Below are positions 16,749 through 28,700 of a stretch of DNA of 64,000 nt, in pieces. The notes beneath the pieces are model-generated. The model was given only the letters and a program-made list of their open reading frames with translations. It was not told the origin of the DNA and did not search any database. Position 1 is the first letter of the stretch. Each line of letters starts with the position of its first letter. Where the stretch lies: contig NC_054869.1 in the NCBI RefSeq assembly GCF_018320785.1, positions 13,960,698 to 14,024,697 of the forward strand, read 5' to 3'. This DNA comes from Cheilinus undulatus. Taxonomy: Eukaryota; Chordata; Actinopteri; Labriformes; Labridae. The position numbers were made by a program, and so were the translations under genes.

Positions 16749-19700
16749 TTAGTTCAGGGAGCCACGGCAGCTATCTGCTCCACATAAACAAGGGATCTTT
16801 GTGTCCTCAATGGGGAACTTGTAGTCGTACGTGATCTCTTCATCGACACTTATCGGCTGCCGAGAGTAAATTACGATCTTCTTCTCAGAGTCCACAGTGA
16901 TGATCTTTGCATAACAGTTAGGCTGTGAAACAGAGAACACACAAATTCAACTTTTGAGGATCATTTTGAGTAAATATTGATCGAATCTAAAGACTTATCT
17001 ATCAGATTTTACTCACATTGCAACTGTGGTTGATAAATCTGGCTAGGTTCCCACATTTAGTAGCATCAATGATTGTATCCTGATCAACCCGGAACAGATA
17101 GCTGCTCCCAATGCCTTCCTCCTCGTACTTCTGCTCCCTCATGTCAGCAATGACCTGAGGAAACAGTGCTGTGTATCAGGGCCGTTTCTAGCCATTTTGG
17201 TGCCCTAGGTGAACTTACAATTTGCCGTGCCGCCGCCAAATGTGTGGCTACAGATACATATTTCTTAAAAAGTGCAGAAATATTAATATTAAGGTTTTTA
17301 TTTATTATGTAGCATGTGCTTTTAAGCTTTTCAAACTTAAAGAAAACATCTGATTTGGGTTTTTTTCAGTTTGGCAACAATAATGAAATTTCCATGTTCT
17401 GATCAGCAGGGTCAATCTGTTTAGCAAAAGCCAAGGTAGTTCTTTTTACATCCATCAGTCAGAGATAACGTACTTTTACCAAAGTTAAAGACTTAATGTT
17501 TTGAGAAAACATTAGGGGCATAGACTCCATGGCTCCACCTCTGACTGATTAACGTGTCCACCACACAAGATTTACATATCATAATGCCAAAACAGTGTCA
17601 GAAACATAGGGTTATTAACACACTGTGACATAATTAATTAGACATATTTCAAGAGCACCTGCAGCAGTTTTTAAAGGTAATTATACTGTTAGCTCTACTA
17701 AGAGAAAAAAGTTAGAGGGCTGTGTTGGGATCAGGTCTGAATTTAATTTTTGCTTGCACTGAAACTGTTTAAGTTCGTAAACAGGGCACAGTCTAATTCC
17801 TTAAGTGTGCACAGAAGCTTTACGCTCCTCATAGTGCTGCAGACATTCAGTATAAGTGTCTCCACAGCACTGATGTGCCTCATGACGCACAGGAGGAGAC
17901 TGGCTCAGAGATACTGAGCCAACATGCTGTTATTTAAGTGGAAATCCCTTCTATCCATTCAAACTGGCCTCTTTTCATAAAGCGTTTAATTTACAGACAA
18001 GGACAGGCACAGAGAGTGGCAAACAGACTAAAAACAAACTCCCCGTAGAGGCTGACTGACGTACGCTGAGCTTTTTGGCATTCGCAAACAATGATCAGGA
18101 AAATAATTCCACCAACGGCTTAGAAACAAACGATGTGTACATAAAGTCTGTAAATATGACTCTGACATTACTCCTGTTAATATAACCTGGGGTTAAATTA
18201 GGGTGTCAGCTGTTATTGTAGATGTTTTTGGAGTGTTATGGCTGATGAGGATGTGAGTTTTCTTCCATGCTTCATTCAGTGAGAAAACTTTGATGAGAAC
18301 AGTGAAAAACAAGGGCAGTGACTAAGTGAACACAAAATTATAATCTATTTACCTGAACGCAGCTTCTGCCATTCCGTGTTTTACGTGGATGGTCAGACTG
18401 TAGGAGGAATTGGACGCGGGTTGCGGGTACAGGTAGGAGGGAGAGATGACACACACTGCACAGGCAAGGTGTTAATGATCAGGAAATCAGGGGGAATGGG
18501 CAGGTAGGGTGTCAGCTGTCCAACGCAGGACTCTATCTCAACATCCTGTCCGTTAAGCGCTGTGTGAACGAGGAAAAAGAAAGCTTTTTTTCTCTAAACG
18601 TCTTGCTGGGCTTCCAGTGTGCGTGTGCCGGGGGCACACATGGAGAGAGACAGAGAGCGGCGAGGTGAGCCTGGACTGTTTCACGAACGAGGGGCGCAGA
18701 GGTTAGAGGAATGGAGTTGATGCTCTGTTACATTGGTGGAACTATTAAAAATGTTCAGGGCTCATGATGGTGCCCCCCTCAGCGTGTCGCCCTAGGCAAC
18801 CGCCTATATAGCCCATGCCCATAAACGGCCCTGCTGTGTATTACTATAGGCTTCAGACTGATGGAAAGTACGTCAGACACCCTAATGATCCCAGAGTATG
18901 TCTTCGGAGGGAATTTGGAGGAAACACATCAGGGGTTTGTTACAAAGGACGGGCGTTTTATGAAATGTTTTCAACGTTTTGTAATACCTTTGTTTTGGTC
19001 TCACCTGCCTGATGATTTGGCCCACGTACTCAATCACCATCTCGTCGGCTGCTATGGGCTCCATTGCAAAAAGGCCCCACTCATGGATGTGACTCCGACT
19101 GAAACGAATCCTCTTCTTTCGAAACTGATTTAAAGACAAATGAAGAGTTACATCTGGCATATGCTGTTTTTGGAGAGACTGAAAATATTGACCCAACAGT
19201 TCAGATGTGCAGAAATTTCTGAAAGAGTAAAGTCTTTGCATCTGGTCTTTCTCATTACTGCTGTCATCCTGGCAGCAATGGCAGCAGCAATCTTTAAACC
19301 TCTACAATGCACCTAAACTGTATTAAAGGCTTTAATTGAATATTTGTTTAAACTGTGGGTTCATTTATTTCTAGCCTCAGCTATGAGGTAATGAATAAAA
19401 CTATTTTTCAGTGAAATGGTAATGAACAGTTAGCAGATACCAGAGTTGGGAACATTTGTTAATCTGCTAAACGATGCTTGTTGGCATACATTTTTAAGCT
19501 ATTTTAATTTGGATGTTCAGATTACTTTTTCCAAACACCAATAAAACCCTCAACCTAGATCTCCTGTCCTCATTTGTTCCTGGAGCTCTAAAGAAAAAAG
19601 ATGGCAGATATTTTTACTTTTATGGATGAAAAGTGTTATATAAAGTTGGTTGAGTTTCCTCAGACATTGAGCCTTAGGTGGGGAGGGTGGCTAGAGTCAA

Positions 19701-22700
19701 GGTCGACATGTCAACACACGTGTGACGCTCAGCAGCCAAACTCAAGCTTGCCAGCATCTCTTTTCACCCCTGGTAATACATCCAGAGACCACCGGTTTTC
19801 AAACCCTTGGGGCATCCACAGCATGACCAGGGGCTCCTGGCAGCCTAACAACCCACCTGGATAATACAGCTCGCCACATCCACCCCTTATTTTGCCCCAA
19901 AGGTGCGGACTTTGCTATTTTTTCAACTGATTGCTTTCCCATGCCCTTGGTAATATACAAAATACTGTATATGAAAACATCTATAACTGCATAGCATGTA
20001 CAGTCATTCTACTAGGTAGTATGACTTTGCTCACACAGCTGTCCATATAAACGCACAAACACGAGGGCAGAAGGGATTTTATCCATTTTTCCATTCAAAG
20101 ACCCAAACTAGGGTGCAGATGGCCGAGCAGTTTGGTTGTGCCTCATATACAGAGGCAGCCCGGGTTCAAGTCTGGCCTGTGGCTCTTTCATGTCATTCCC
20201 CTCTCTCTCATCCCTTTTTCTGGCTCTCCTATCTCTCTAATAAAGGCAAAAAGCTCAAAACTTCACATAAAAAAAGACTAAAGCACACTGATAAAGGTTG
20301 TATTGATTAATTTTTTGTTCAGTTCAAATTGATAGAAAACTAGTTTAGGTAAAAAGCAAGTCAACAAATTTGTATAATATTGTCAATAACTGTTTACCTC
20401 TCCTTTTGAGCTTTATCGCTATAACTGCCTTACCTTCAGCTGGTTGAACTTGACCAGGTCGCTGTCACAGCTGAATGACGACAGTAGGCGGCGCTGTTCA
20501 GACCTGAAGTCAGACCCGGCTCGTAGGGAGGTCGGCTGCTGGCTTAGGATGGACACTCCCTGCTGAGATACACGCTGACATTGAGCACTGATTGGATGAT
20601 AAAAATAAGACTCTGGCTCATCAGACCTTCCCCTCTTTGATACCTGAGTACTTGTAGATGGAAGCTCTGTGGTCGGCTTTGTGCTGTTGAGATATTTTAA
20701 TTTATCTTTTCTGCTGATTCTGTAAAAACCTTCGCTGCGAGCAGAGCCCGTCCTGTGGTGCGGCAGCCAGGGTTTGTGTTGATTCATCTCTGGTGTGACT
20801 TTAGTCAGTGAGCAGCAGTTAAGGATGCCAAAAAGAGTAAAGAAAATAAAAGTGTGTAGAATAAGAGGGCTTGGTTGTCCGACTTCATTATGTATGTGTT
20901 GAGCTATAGATTGAATTCAGAACTTTTGATGAATCCACAATGCATTTTCCCAGTAATTTAGACATGTAAAGTGATTTTTAATTCTCTTTCAGACATGATT
21001 TCACTCTTGAGATTTTCTGATGTTTCTGTAAGGTGCATGCACGAACACAGACAATCAGATCTGTTCACTGCAAAATTTTTCTACCTGTCCCTCCATTAAA
21101 TGCCAATGCAAATTCAGGGTGAGAGGACATGTTAACACAGCAGATAACTAACATTTGTATTTGGGCAAATGGAGATTTCCGCTGTTGTGATTGTCCTGTG
21201 GAAACATCTTTATAGATGTAGTGATATTAACCCAACTATAAATCAACCTTTTTGTTGCTTTACAATTTTTAATATTATCTAATTCAAACCTGAAGCTTTA
21301 TTAAAAAGGATATGAGGGTGAGGTATCCACAGGATGTCACTGAGCCACCCAAACCCATTGTCTTGCTCTTGCAGCTTTTCATAGGTGCACTGCAGCAGTC
21401 TCGCGTCTTCTTCATCTAGCCCCTTCTTCCACACCCAGTGGAGTATCCTCTTCTCCTCAGAGAGCGAACGCCACCTGTGAGGACGACTGTAAGAGGAACA
21501 AGGACCACTGATCCTTTTTAGTGACCTGTGTCTTTTATAGATAGTCCTCTTTAGCCTCCTCAGGTGTTTCCCTCTCAGTAAGACTTTATCTGCATCTCTC
21601 CTGTTCTCCTCAGCTAAAAGTCCAGGCATGTTCTCCAGTCCCTGCAGAGGCTTCATCCTTACACCTGGACTGGTCCACATTGCTCTTCTTTCTGAAGAGT
21701 CAGATGAGGACTCAGAGGGACTGCAGGGAGAGGAGTCGCTTACAAGCTGTAAGTTCATCATTTGAGTTTTCCTCCTATGGGCTATGGTTCTTTGAGGCAG
21801 GATGATGTCTCTTCCTGGAGTCTTTGGTGCTGCGATGTATGGATTATTAGACAGGAATGGCACAGGAATGTGTGAGCACTTTGTCTGGCTACTTTCTGAC
21901 ATGTTTGTCTCTCGGCCTGGAGTTGCTGGCGCTCTAACACAGTTTTGCAGAGTCCACCCACTTCTATCCTCTCGACCAGGAGTTTTGGGCCTTTCCTGGT
22001 AAGTTGGGTAGGATTGCATGCGATCAAAGGGAGTGATAATGAGTTCAGTATTTGCTGGAGAAAAAGAGAGGACTTCATTGGCAGATTCCTCACTTTCCAG
22101 TCCATCCATGATCCCCCTGCCTGGTGTTTGTGGTCTTTCTGGCTCCTCCACAGCTGGAGACGTAGGTTTGCTTCGTATCAGAAGGTCGGGATCGCTATCC
22201 GTCAAGTAGCCTGAAGGAGTGGGAGGTCTCAGGTTTTGTATGTTCTCGAGTGGCTCCAACATCCATTCAGAGCTCTCCATCTCTACATCGAGGTGTGGCG
22301 CTGCTGCTGTGCAGAAAAAAGAAACAACATTATTAATTAATACTATTTAAAACTACTTTTATCCTCTAATCTTTCATCTAGTGGCATCTTGAAGTTACCA
22401 TGAGAAATTGTCAGTTGGTGATGATCAGTGTTGGGGGTAAAGTGTTACAAAGTAATCTGTTAGAGTTCTCAGATTACTACTTTTACATTAGTTTTACAAT
22501 TCAAGTATTAATTATTAGTAACATATTCATAAAAGTAATCCTTTACTGAAAGAAAAATCCCCAATTTCCTTTCCCTTCTGTGGCCATAAAAAGAGAGGGG
22601 AAAAAGAAGCTCCATGAAGCACCTGCACTATTTGTCCTTCTTTCTCTCCTGTTGGCACATAGCAGTGGGAAGTAAACACAGCTGGGTCAGTAAGCTATTA

Positions 22701-25700
22701 TATATTTGGGGGCATTTTGAGGGGCTTGAGCCTTGCTGTTGGGGCAAGTAGTCCCTGCCAAAGATGCTTTAAGATAATCAAAAGCTATTTTAATGCTATC
22801 TTTATCAGTCTGGGCACCTTGTTTGCGTTTCAAATACATGTCAAATCATTAAAATTTTAGAGATGCAACTCATATTTTATACACACCTGTAGTAACTGTA
22901 CTTAATGGCCCTTGGAGTAAGAGGCTCCAGGCAACTACCTAGCTCTGCCTTATAGTAAAACTACCAATAACAGCAACTTGATTAAATTTACTTATGCCAA
23001 ACACAAACTGAATGGTTTTCTTTTTTTTGTGTGTTTCAACTTGATTTGGGCCCATAAAATCTCAAAGCTCTTTAGTATATAGATGTCCTTGCTTAGTATC
23101 AAAGTAACATTGCGTGAATAATTCTTTAAATAATCACATCTACTGCTAAAAACATGCTAGACTGATAACCTTGGAGTCCGGTCAGAGACATGGGCTGCAG
23201 ATTCTCCAGTGGCTCGCTGGTTTGGAGCTCCATCATGACATCTATGTCGCAGGTATCTTGTCGGCAGGTTGAGTACTGGTTCTCCTCGGTTTCTTCTCTG
23301 TGTGATGGAGATGACCAGTCCAGCAGGTCCGGGTCCAGCTGAGCACCAGGTGTTAATGGGGTTGAGGGGGTGACAGGGGATTCAAGCTCCATGGATTCCT
23401 CATCTGATGATATGACGATAAAATCATCGCTCTTATTGTCCTTGCTGTCCTCCTCCATGTGCTCGTCATCTGGACTGAGGTCTGAGTACGAGTCCTCACA
23501 GCTCTCTGAGCTGAATGAGTCAGAGGAGTTGAGGTCTGAGGAGTACTCGCTCTCCTCTGAACAACTCTCTGCAGTGAAAAACAAACATTTTTACCCATAG
23601 GTAATATTTTAACTAAAGGTTGGTGTTACAACCAAATTTGTTTAAGCTACCTCTGTCAGAGAACTCCGACTCATTGCTGGATTGGCAAATGTCATCTTCA
23701 TCCTCCGTGTGCTTGGGTGTAAACCTCTTATCTTGATTTTTGTCGTCATCGGGATCAACATCAGCATCAGCATCAGCAGTGTCACAATCTCCTCTTTCAA
23801 TCTATTGAGAGCAGAAGTAATAATATTTATGTTTTTAGAGTTTGACTCTTTCATCGTACAGTCAGTTTAAAACTGTACAATGAAAGACAACCACACCATC
23901 GAGAGACGTCGCCACAGACAAAGCTGGATCCCTAAAGAGGAAAAACTGTGCACCCACTGCAACCAACAGGAGGTGGAAACGGAGCTGCATTTTCTAACCA
24001 CCTGTCCTTTATACAAGGAAATCAGAGACAAATTCTATCCACTTTTCACCAGCAGACCAACAGACAGAAACTTCCATATCTACTGAGTGAAGTGCAACAG
24101 TGTGCAAATGTTGCAGCACATTATGTGAGCTGTTGTGACCAAAGAAGAACCGCAACCAGCACAACACCACCATGAAATGGACTTTCTACATTTTTAACCA
24201 CAATTTAAGGTAAAAAAAAAAAAACCTACTGCTATAATGATTATTATAAAATGAGAACTGCTTTGGCAATGAAACCAATGATGTTTTCAGTGCAAATAAA
24301 TTCAGCTGAATTAAACTAAGTTATGATGAGCAGCTTATGTAAGACATGGAACATTGTTCTTAAGACATGGTTGATCGATCTGAGAACTAAGAGCCTTGCA
24401 ATTCAAATTTTTTTGTTCATTTACCAGGATTTGAAGATCATCATGCACTGGCAGAAGCCTATCCTCAACTTTCTCTGAAGTCCCTTCTTCACTTTGAAGT
24501 TTGCTTTCTTCTAATTTTTTCTCATTCCCATCATCATCATCACTGTCCAGCTCATGTGGCCTTGCATGCCTTCGCTTGGCTCTCTCTGAAGCAGGTTTAC
24601 ATGTGTCCTCCCGCTGCTTTACTTCTAAAATCACACAGAAGGAGAACAACACAGTGGATCAGGAAACAAGCTAAAACATACAGTTAAAGTCAAAGATGGC
24701 TCACTGTGTTGTTGCACTAACCAGAATTTTTTAGAGCAGAGCCTGGAACATTGTCTGCCTTTTCTGATGAAGCAAGATCATCTGCTGTTTTTCTTTTCAC
24801 CTGCATAAAAAAAACAACATTTCATTTCAAATAGCACTGTGCATCATCAAGAGATGAGACTTTATCAAATGCAATGCCAAGATAAGTAGAACAGTTACTT
24901 TAAATGATGGTAGTGGAGGTTTTTTGCCTTGGCCCATGATGCGACTGAGAAGTTTTGTAAGTTTAGTTTTCTCTTTAGCCGTTCCATTTTCAATTTTCTG
25001 TGTCTTAGATGAAAACAAATAAAAGAGCCTTAATCGTGTTATTATATACAAAAAATATCTTTATTGATTTGATTGAATTGTTCACAAACAAAGTAAGATT
25101 TACCTTTGTTGTCTTCTCTTGACAGTCCCACCAGTCCTCAAATGCTTTAAAAGCGATTCCTTCAATCATTCTGCGGGTGATGTCCTTCTTTATGATAGAC
25201 TTCAATTCATCCAAGATGACCTCTAAAACTTTTTCTACTGTGACCTTGTGAGGATTTCCCCACACATGTGCAAAACCTGGAGGTGGCACGAAAGGGTTAA
25301 ACCTAGGTAAAGGCGGAGCCGGCCAGGTAGGTCGGGGAAACCTTGGAGGATCCCCTTTATCCAGACCACCTGCAGGCTGTACAGGTAAGGGGAAGGTGGG
25401 CACAGGTGGTGGGACAGAAGGAGGTAGCATCAAAGATGGAGGGGGGCCATGAAAAGTTGGAGGAGGGGGAATTGATGGAGGAGGAACAGGGATGCAGGTG
25501 TGATGCCCTGGAGGTGGGATCCAGCCTGGAGGAGGGATTGGGATGGTGCCGTTTGGCAGGCGAGGAGGGACAGGAGGAGGAAAGGGAGGAAGGGGAAAAG
25601 GGAAAGCGGGGACAGGTGGATGGGAAGATGCTGGTTTAAGAGCAGGAGGAGCATGAAGATGACTGGTGCTACTGCGAGAAGTGAAGGGTGGAAGCTGACA

Positions 25701-28700
25701 AAGAGAGAGGGTCTCTGTTGTTTGGGTCAAAACTCCTGATGGTCTGTTATCCTCAATTTCTCCCCGATGCTCCTGAATAAGACAAAAAAAAAAAACAAAA
25801 AAAAAACAAAAACAGATGTCTTACTGAAATCACAAAAGCTGATAAATTACCAGAGATCTAAATATAGTGACAATATATAGAAGTTGCTACTTCTGTGCAA
25901 CATTTTTGATATATACTTTTACTATATAGTATTTTTCACTTATGTTATCTAAAATATTTATTTTATTTTCTTAGCTGTATCTTGGATCTAATTTGTGTAT
26001 CTGGAATGCTGGATATAAGAAGTTAAAGGAGTTACCTGAGGATGTGGTAATGTTTTTAGCCTTTTTGCATCTTTTTTGTTGTTTAAGTGAGCTCTCCTTT
26101 CAAAATGTAGGAGATCAGAAGGATTTGGAGATTGGAAGTTTCTTACAAGAAATGAAACAGCTTCAGCAGTTTCATCATCTTCATTTTCAAGCCATGTTGA
26201 ACCCACGTCTACCAGGTCATTGCATGATTGCTGCTGGCTTGTTCTGATGGATCTATGAGGAGTTGTAGTGCGGACCAGTGAGCTGTCTAATACAGGCGAG
26301 GCGTGTGCTGAGCAGGGTGAGGCCGGGCTGTCCTCAGGGTCCACATCAGTCTCCAAAGCGTCAAAGAACAAGGTCCCTGTACTCTGGCTGTTTGTTAGTA
26401 AGCTTTCAATGCGGGAGTCCAAACTTTCCACCACTGGCTGGGGACTGCTGGAGGAAAAGTTGTCAGCAGATGCAGAAAAGTTTGTTAAGCATGTATTTTC
26501 ATTATCTTTGACCTGCTGGTCAGCTTTGAAATCAATACTCAGGATGCTGAACGACTTGCAGTTCAGTTGCAATGATTTGGGTGTGGCAGTAAACACATCT
26601 CTGGTCTCCTCAGAAGGGGAAATAATGTCAAAGGAAGGCTCTGTATTATCCTGAGAGGAGGATTTTTCACCCTGACTCCACAGTGTAAGCTTCCGCCTGT
26701 TTGTTTGTATCTGACCAGAGTTTTTAGTGTGTGTTATTTGTGGTTGCCAATGCTTCAAAATGAAGTTCACATCTGAGACTTCACTGGATCCCCTGTGATA
26801 CCTTGCAGGCTTGCGATGGCAAAGCTCTCGTCTTAAAGATTTGTGAACACTGTATGTGGAGGGCTCCCCCTGGAGTACCGGAGTCGCCTGAAGACTGGAG
26901 TAACAGGAGTCCTGAGAGAGAGGAGTGGCAGAGAAGCAGGGAGTGCGGGGGGTTCCCTGAGAGCGTGGCGTCAGCCCAAAGCTGCAGGGTGTATCCTGCC
27001 AAATACTTGAGTAGGCCGTGTCCAGAGAGAGGGGGGTGGAGATGCTGATGGGGCTGGAGAGGATTGCCTGTCTCTGCATGGATGTGCCTCCCTGAAGGAA
27101 TATAAAGATTAAGAGGAGGAAAGGTAAAACAGGAAGAAGGACGCAGCGAATAAAAGCAGATTAACCAGAGCATATTATGTTACACCCAGCAGATGATATT
27201 GCTCTCTATCCGTCCAATTCAAAAAATATATTTACATCCATTTCTCAGTGAAATTTATTTGAAGTACAGCCCCGTGAGATGAATGATCCTGTTTTCAAGG
27301 GAGTGGCGTACACACACACACAAAAAAAGGTAAAACAGAGACACTACAAGATATGAGTTAAATGATGACTCCAATATTCAAAACTTGTTTACCAGCAGGC
27401 CACTGATTAAGCTTTGAAGCACCTCCTCGCTGCTGCCCACTGGCAGCGTCCACGGAGTGTAGAGTCCATGTAACAGGAGCTGGAGATATCGCGCCCTGTT
27501 TACTCCTGAGGAGTTACAATTAATCATAAAATTAAACACAAAATAACTGCATGGCCCAAAAAATGCAGCATATTCCTGAAATAAACATTACCTTTGGGAT
27601 CAATTTCCACGTGAATAATATTTCCCATCACTGATGTCTGATGAAGATGCTGAACAGCTTCTTTAGCCGCCCTCACCGTGTTGAAGACGACCTTTGCCAG
27701 CCCTAAGTGTTTCTTGTTCTTTGGACTGTAAAATATTTGCACTTCTTCAACGTTGCCATGTTTGCTGCACATATCGGTCAGGAATGCCTCCCTCACGTTG
27801 TCATTCAGACGAGAAAATGTCACTTCTTTGGGAGGAACAGGGCCAATATACCACTTGTCAACCTAAAAAAAAGACAAAGATAAACAGCTTAGTTATTATA
27901 GGGAGTCAGTATGGCTATCTTAGTTTACTATGCTCAATTATGGAATGTTAATGAAAACATTTGCTCAGGTAGCTTACTGTTTATGGAGTTATTTGCTCTT
28001 CTAACAGAGCATTGTTGTTTACTGCAAGTTTTTGCTTTAATTCAAAGAAAATAAGTAAGTAATGTGTGCATCTTTTAGGTAACACTTTATTTGAAGGGGT
28101 ATGCAAGACTGGCATGACTTTAATGCAAGGTTGATATTGTTTGCTCCCTTTGTGCTTCTTTTTGCAGTCAGGTAAGGCTATAGCCAGCAGTCTTAGCCAA
28201 ACATAAAGACTGGAAACAATGGGGGAGTGTGGGGCAAGATCCAGCTTTTACTTATCTGGCTCTCCAGGAAATACAAGAAGCTGCAAGGCAACCAGACAGA
28301 GTGCAAGGTAAACTGCAAAACTGCACTCTTGATGCAGATGTAAAGTAGTGTAGAAGTGGGTATGCTCTTTATTTACTGCATTACAAGGTAACACAATTGA
28401 CCGAATGCCACTTACTGACAACATTCATAAATGCTCATAAAGCCTCCTTCATGTGACATGTCATGATCATGACAGTGTCATGTCAGTCCTGCATACCCCT
28501 TCAAATGAAGTGTTACTGACAATTTTTGTTTAAACAATCTTTACCAATTATATGAAGGCTTTTTTGATACAGACAAAAGTACTCAACAGCATGGTTAATT
28601 TATTAGTAAATTACTTTAAATGTAGTTGACATAATAGCATAAGGATGTTGGCAATCTTAAAAACAAATATAGGCTGTTTTTCTTGTCAACATTGATTTTT

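Noticed and set aside
20111..20180. tRNA gene
   Set aside because: A and B box-like blocks are present but no cloverleaf closes and the sequence continues into a SINE body and tail.
25343..25639. 98-codon Glu/Gly-rich plus-strand frame
   Set aside because: Antisense shadow of the proline-rich SETD1B exon 25104-25772.
26268..26654. 128-codon plus-strand frame
   Set aside because: Shadow of SETD1B exon 26036-27091, which is in phase with its neighbours and carries a conserved SETD1 motif.
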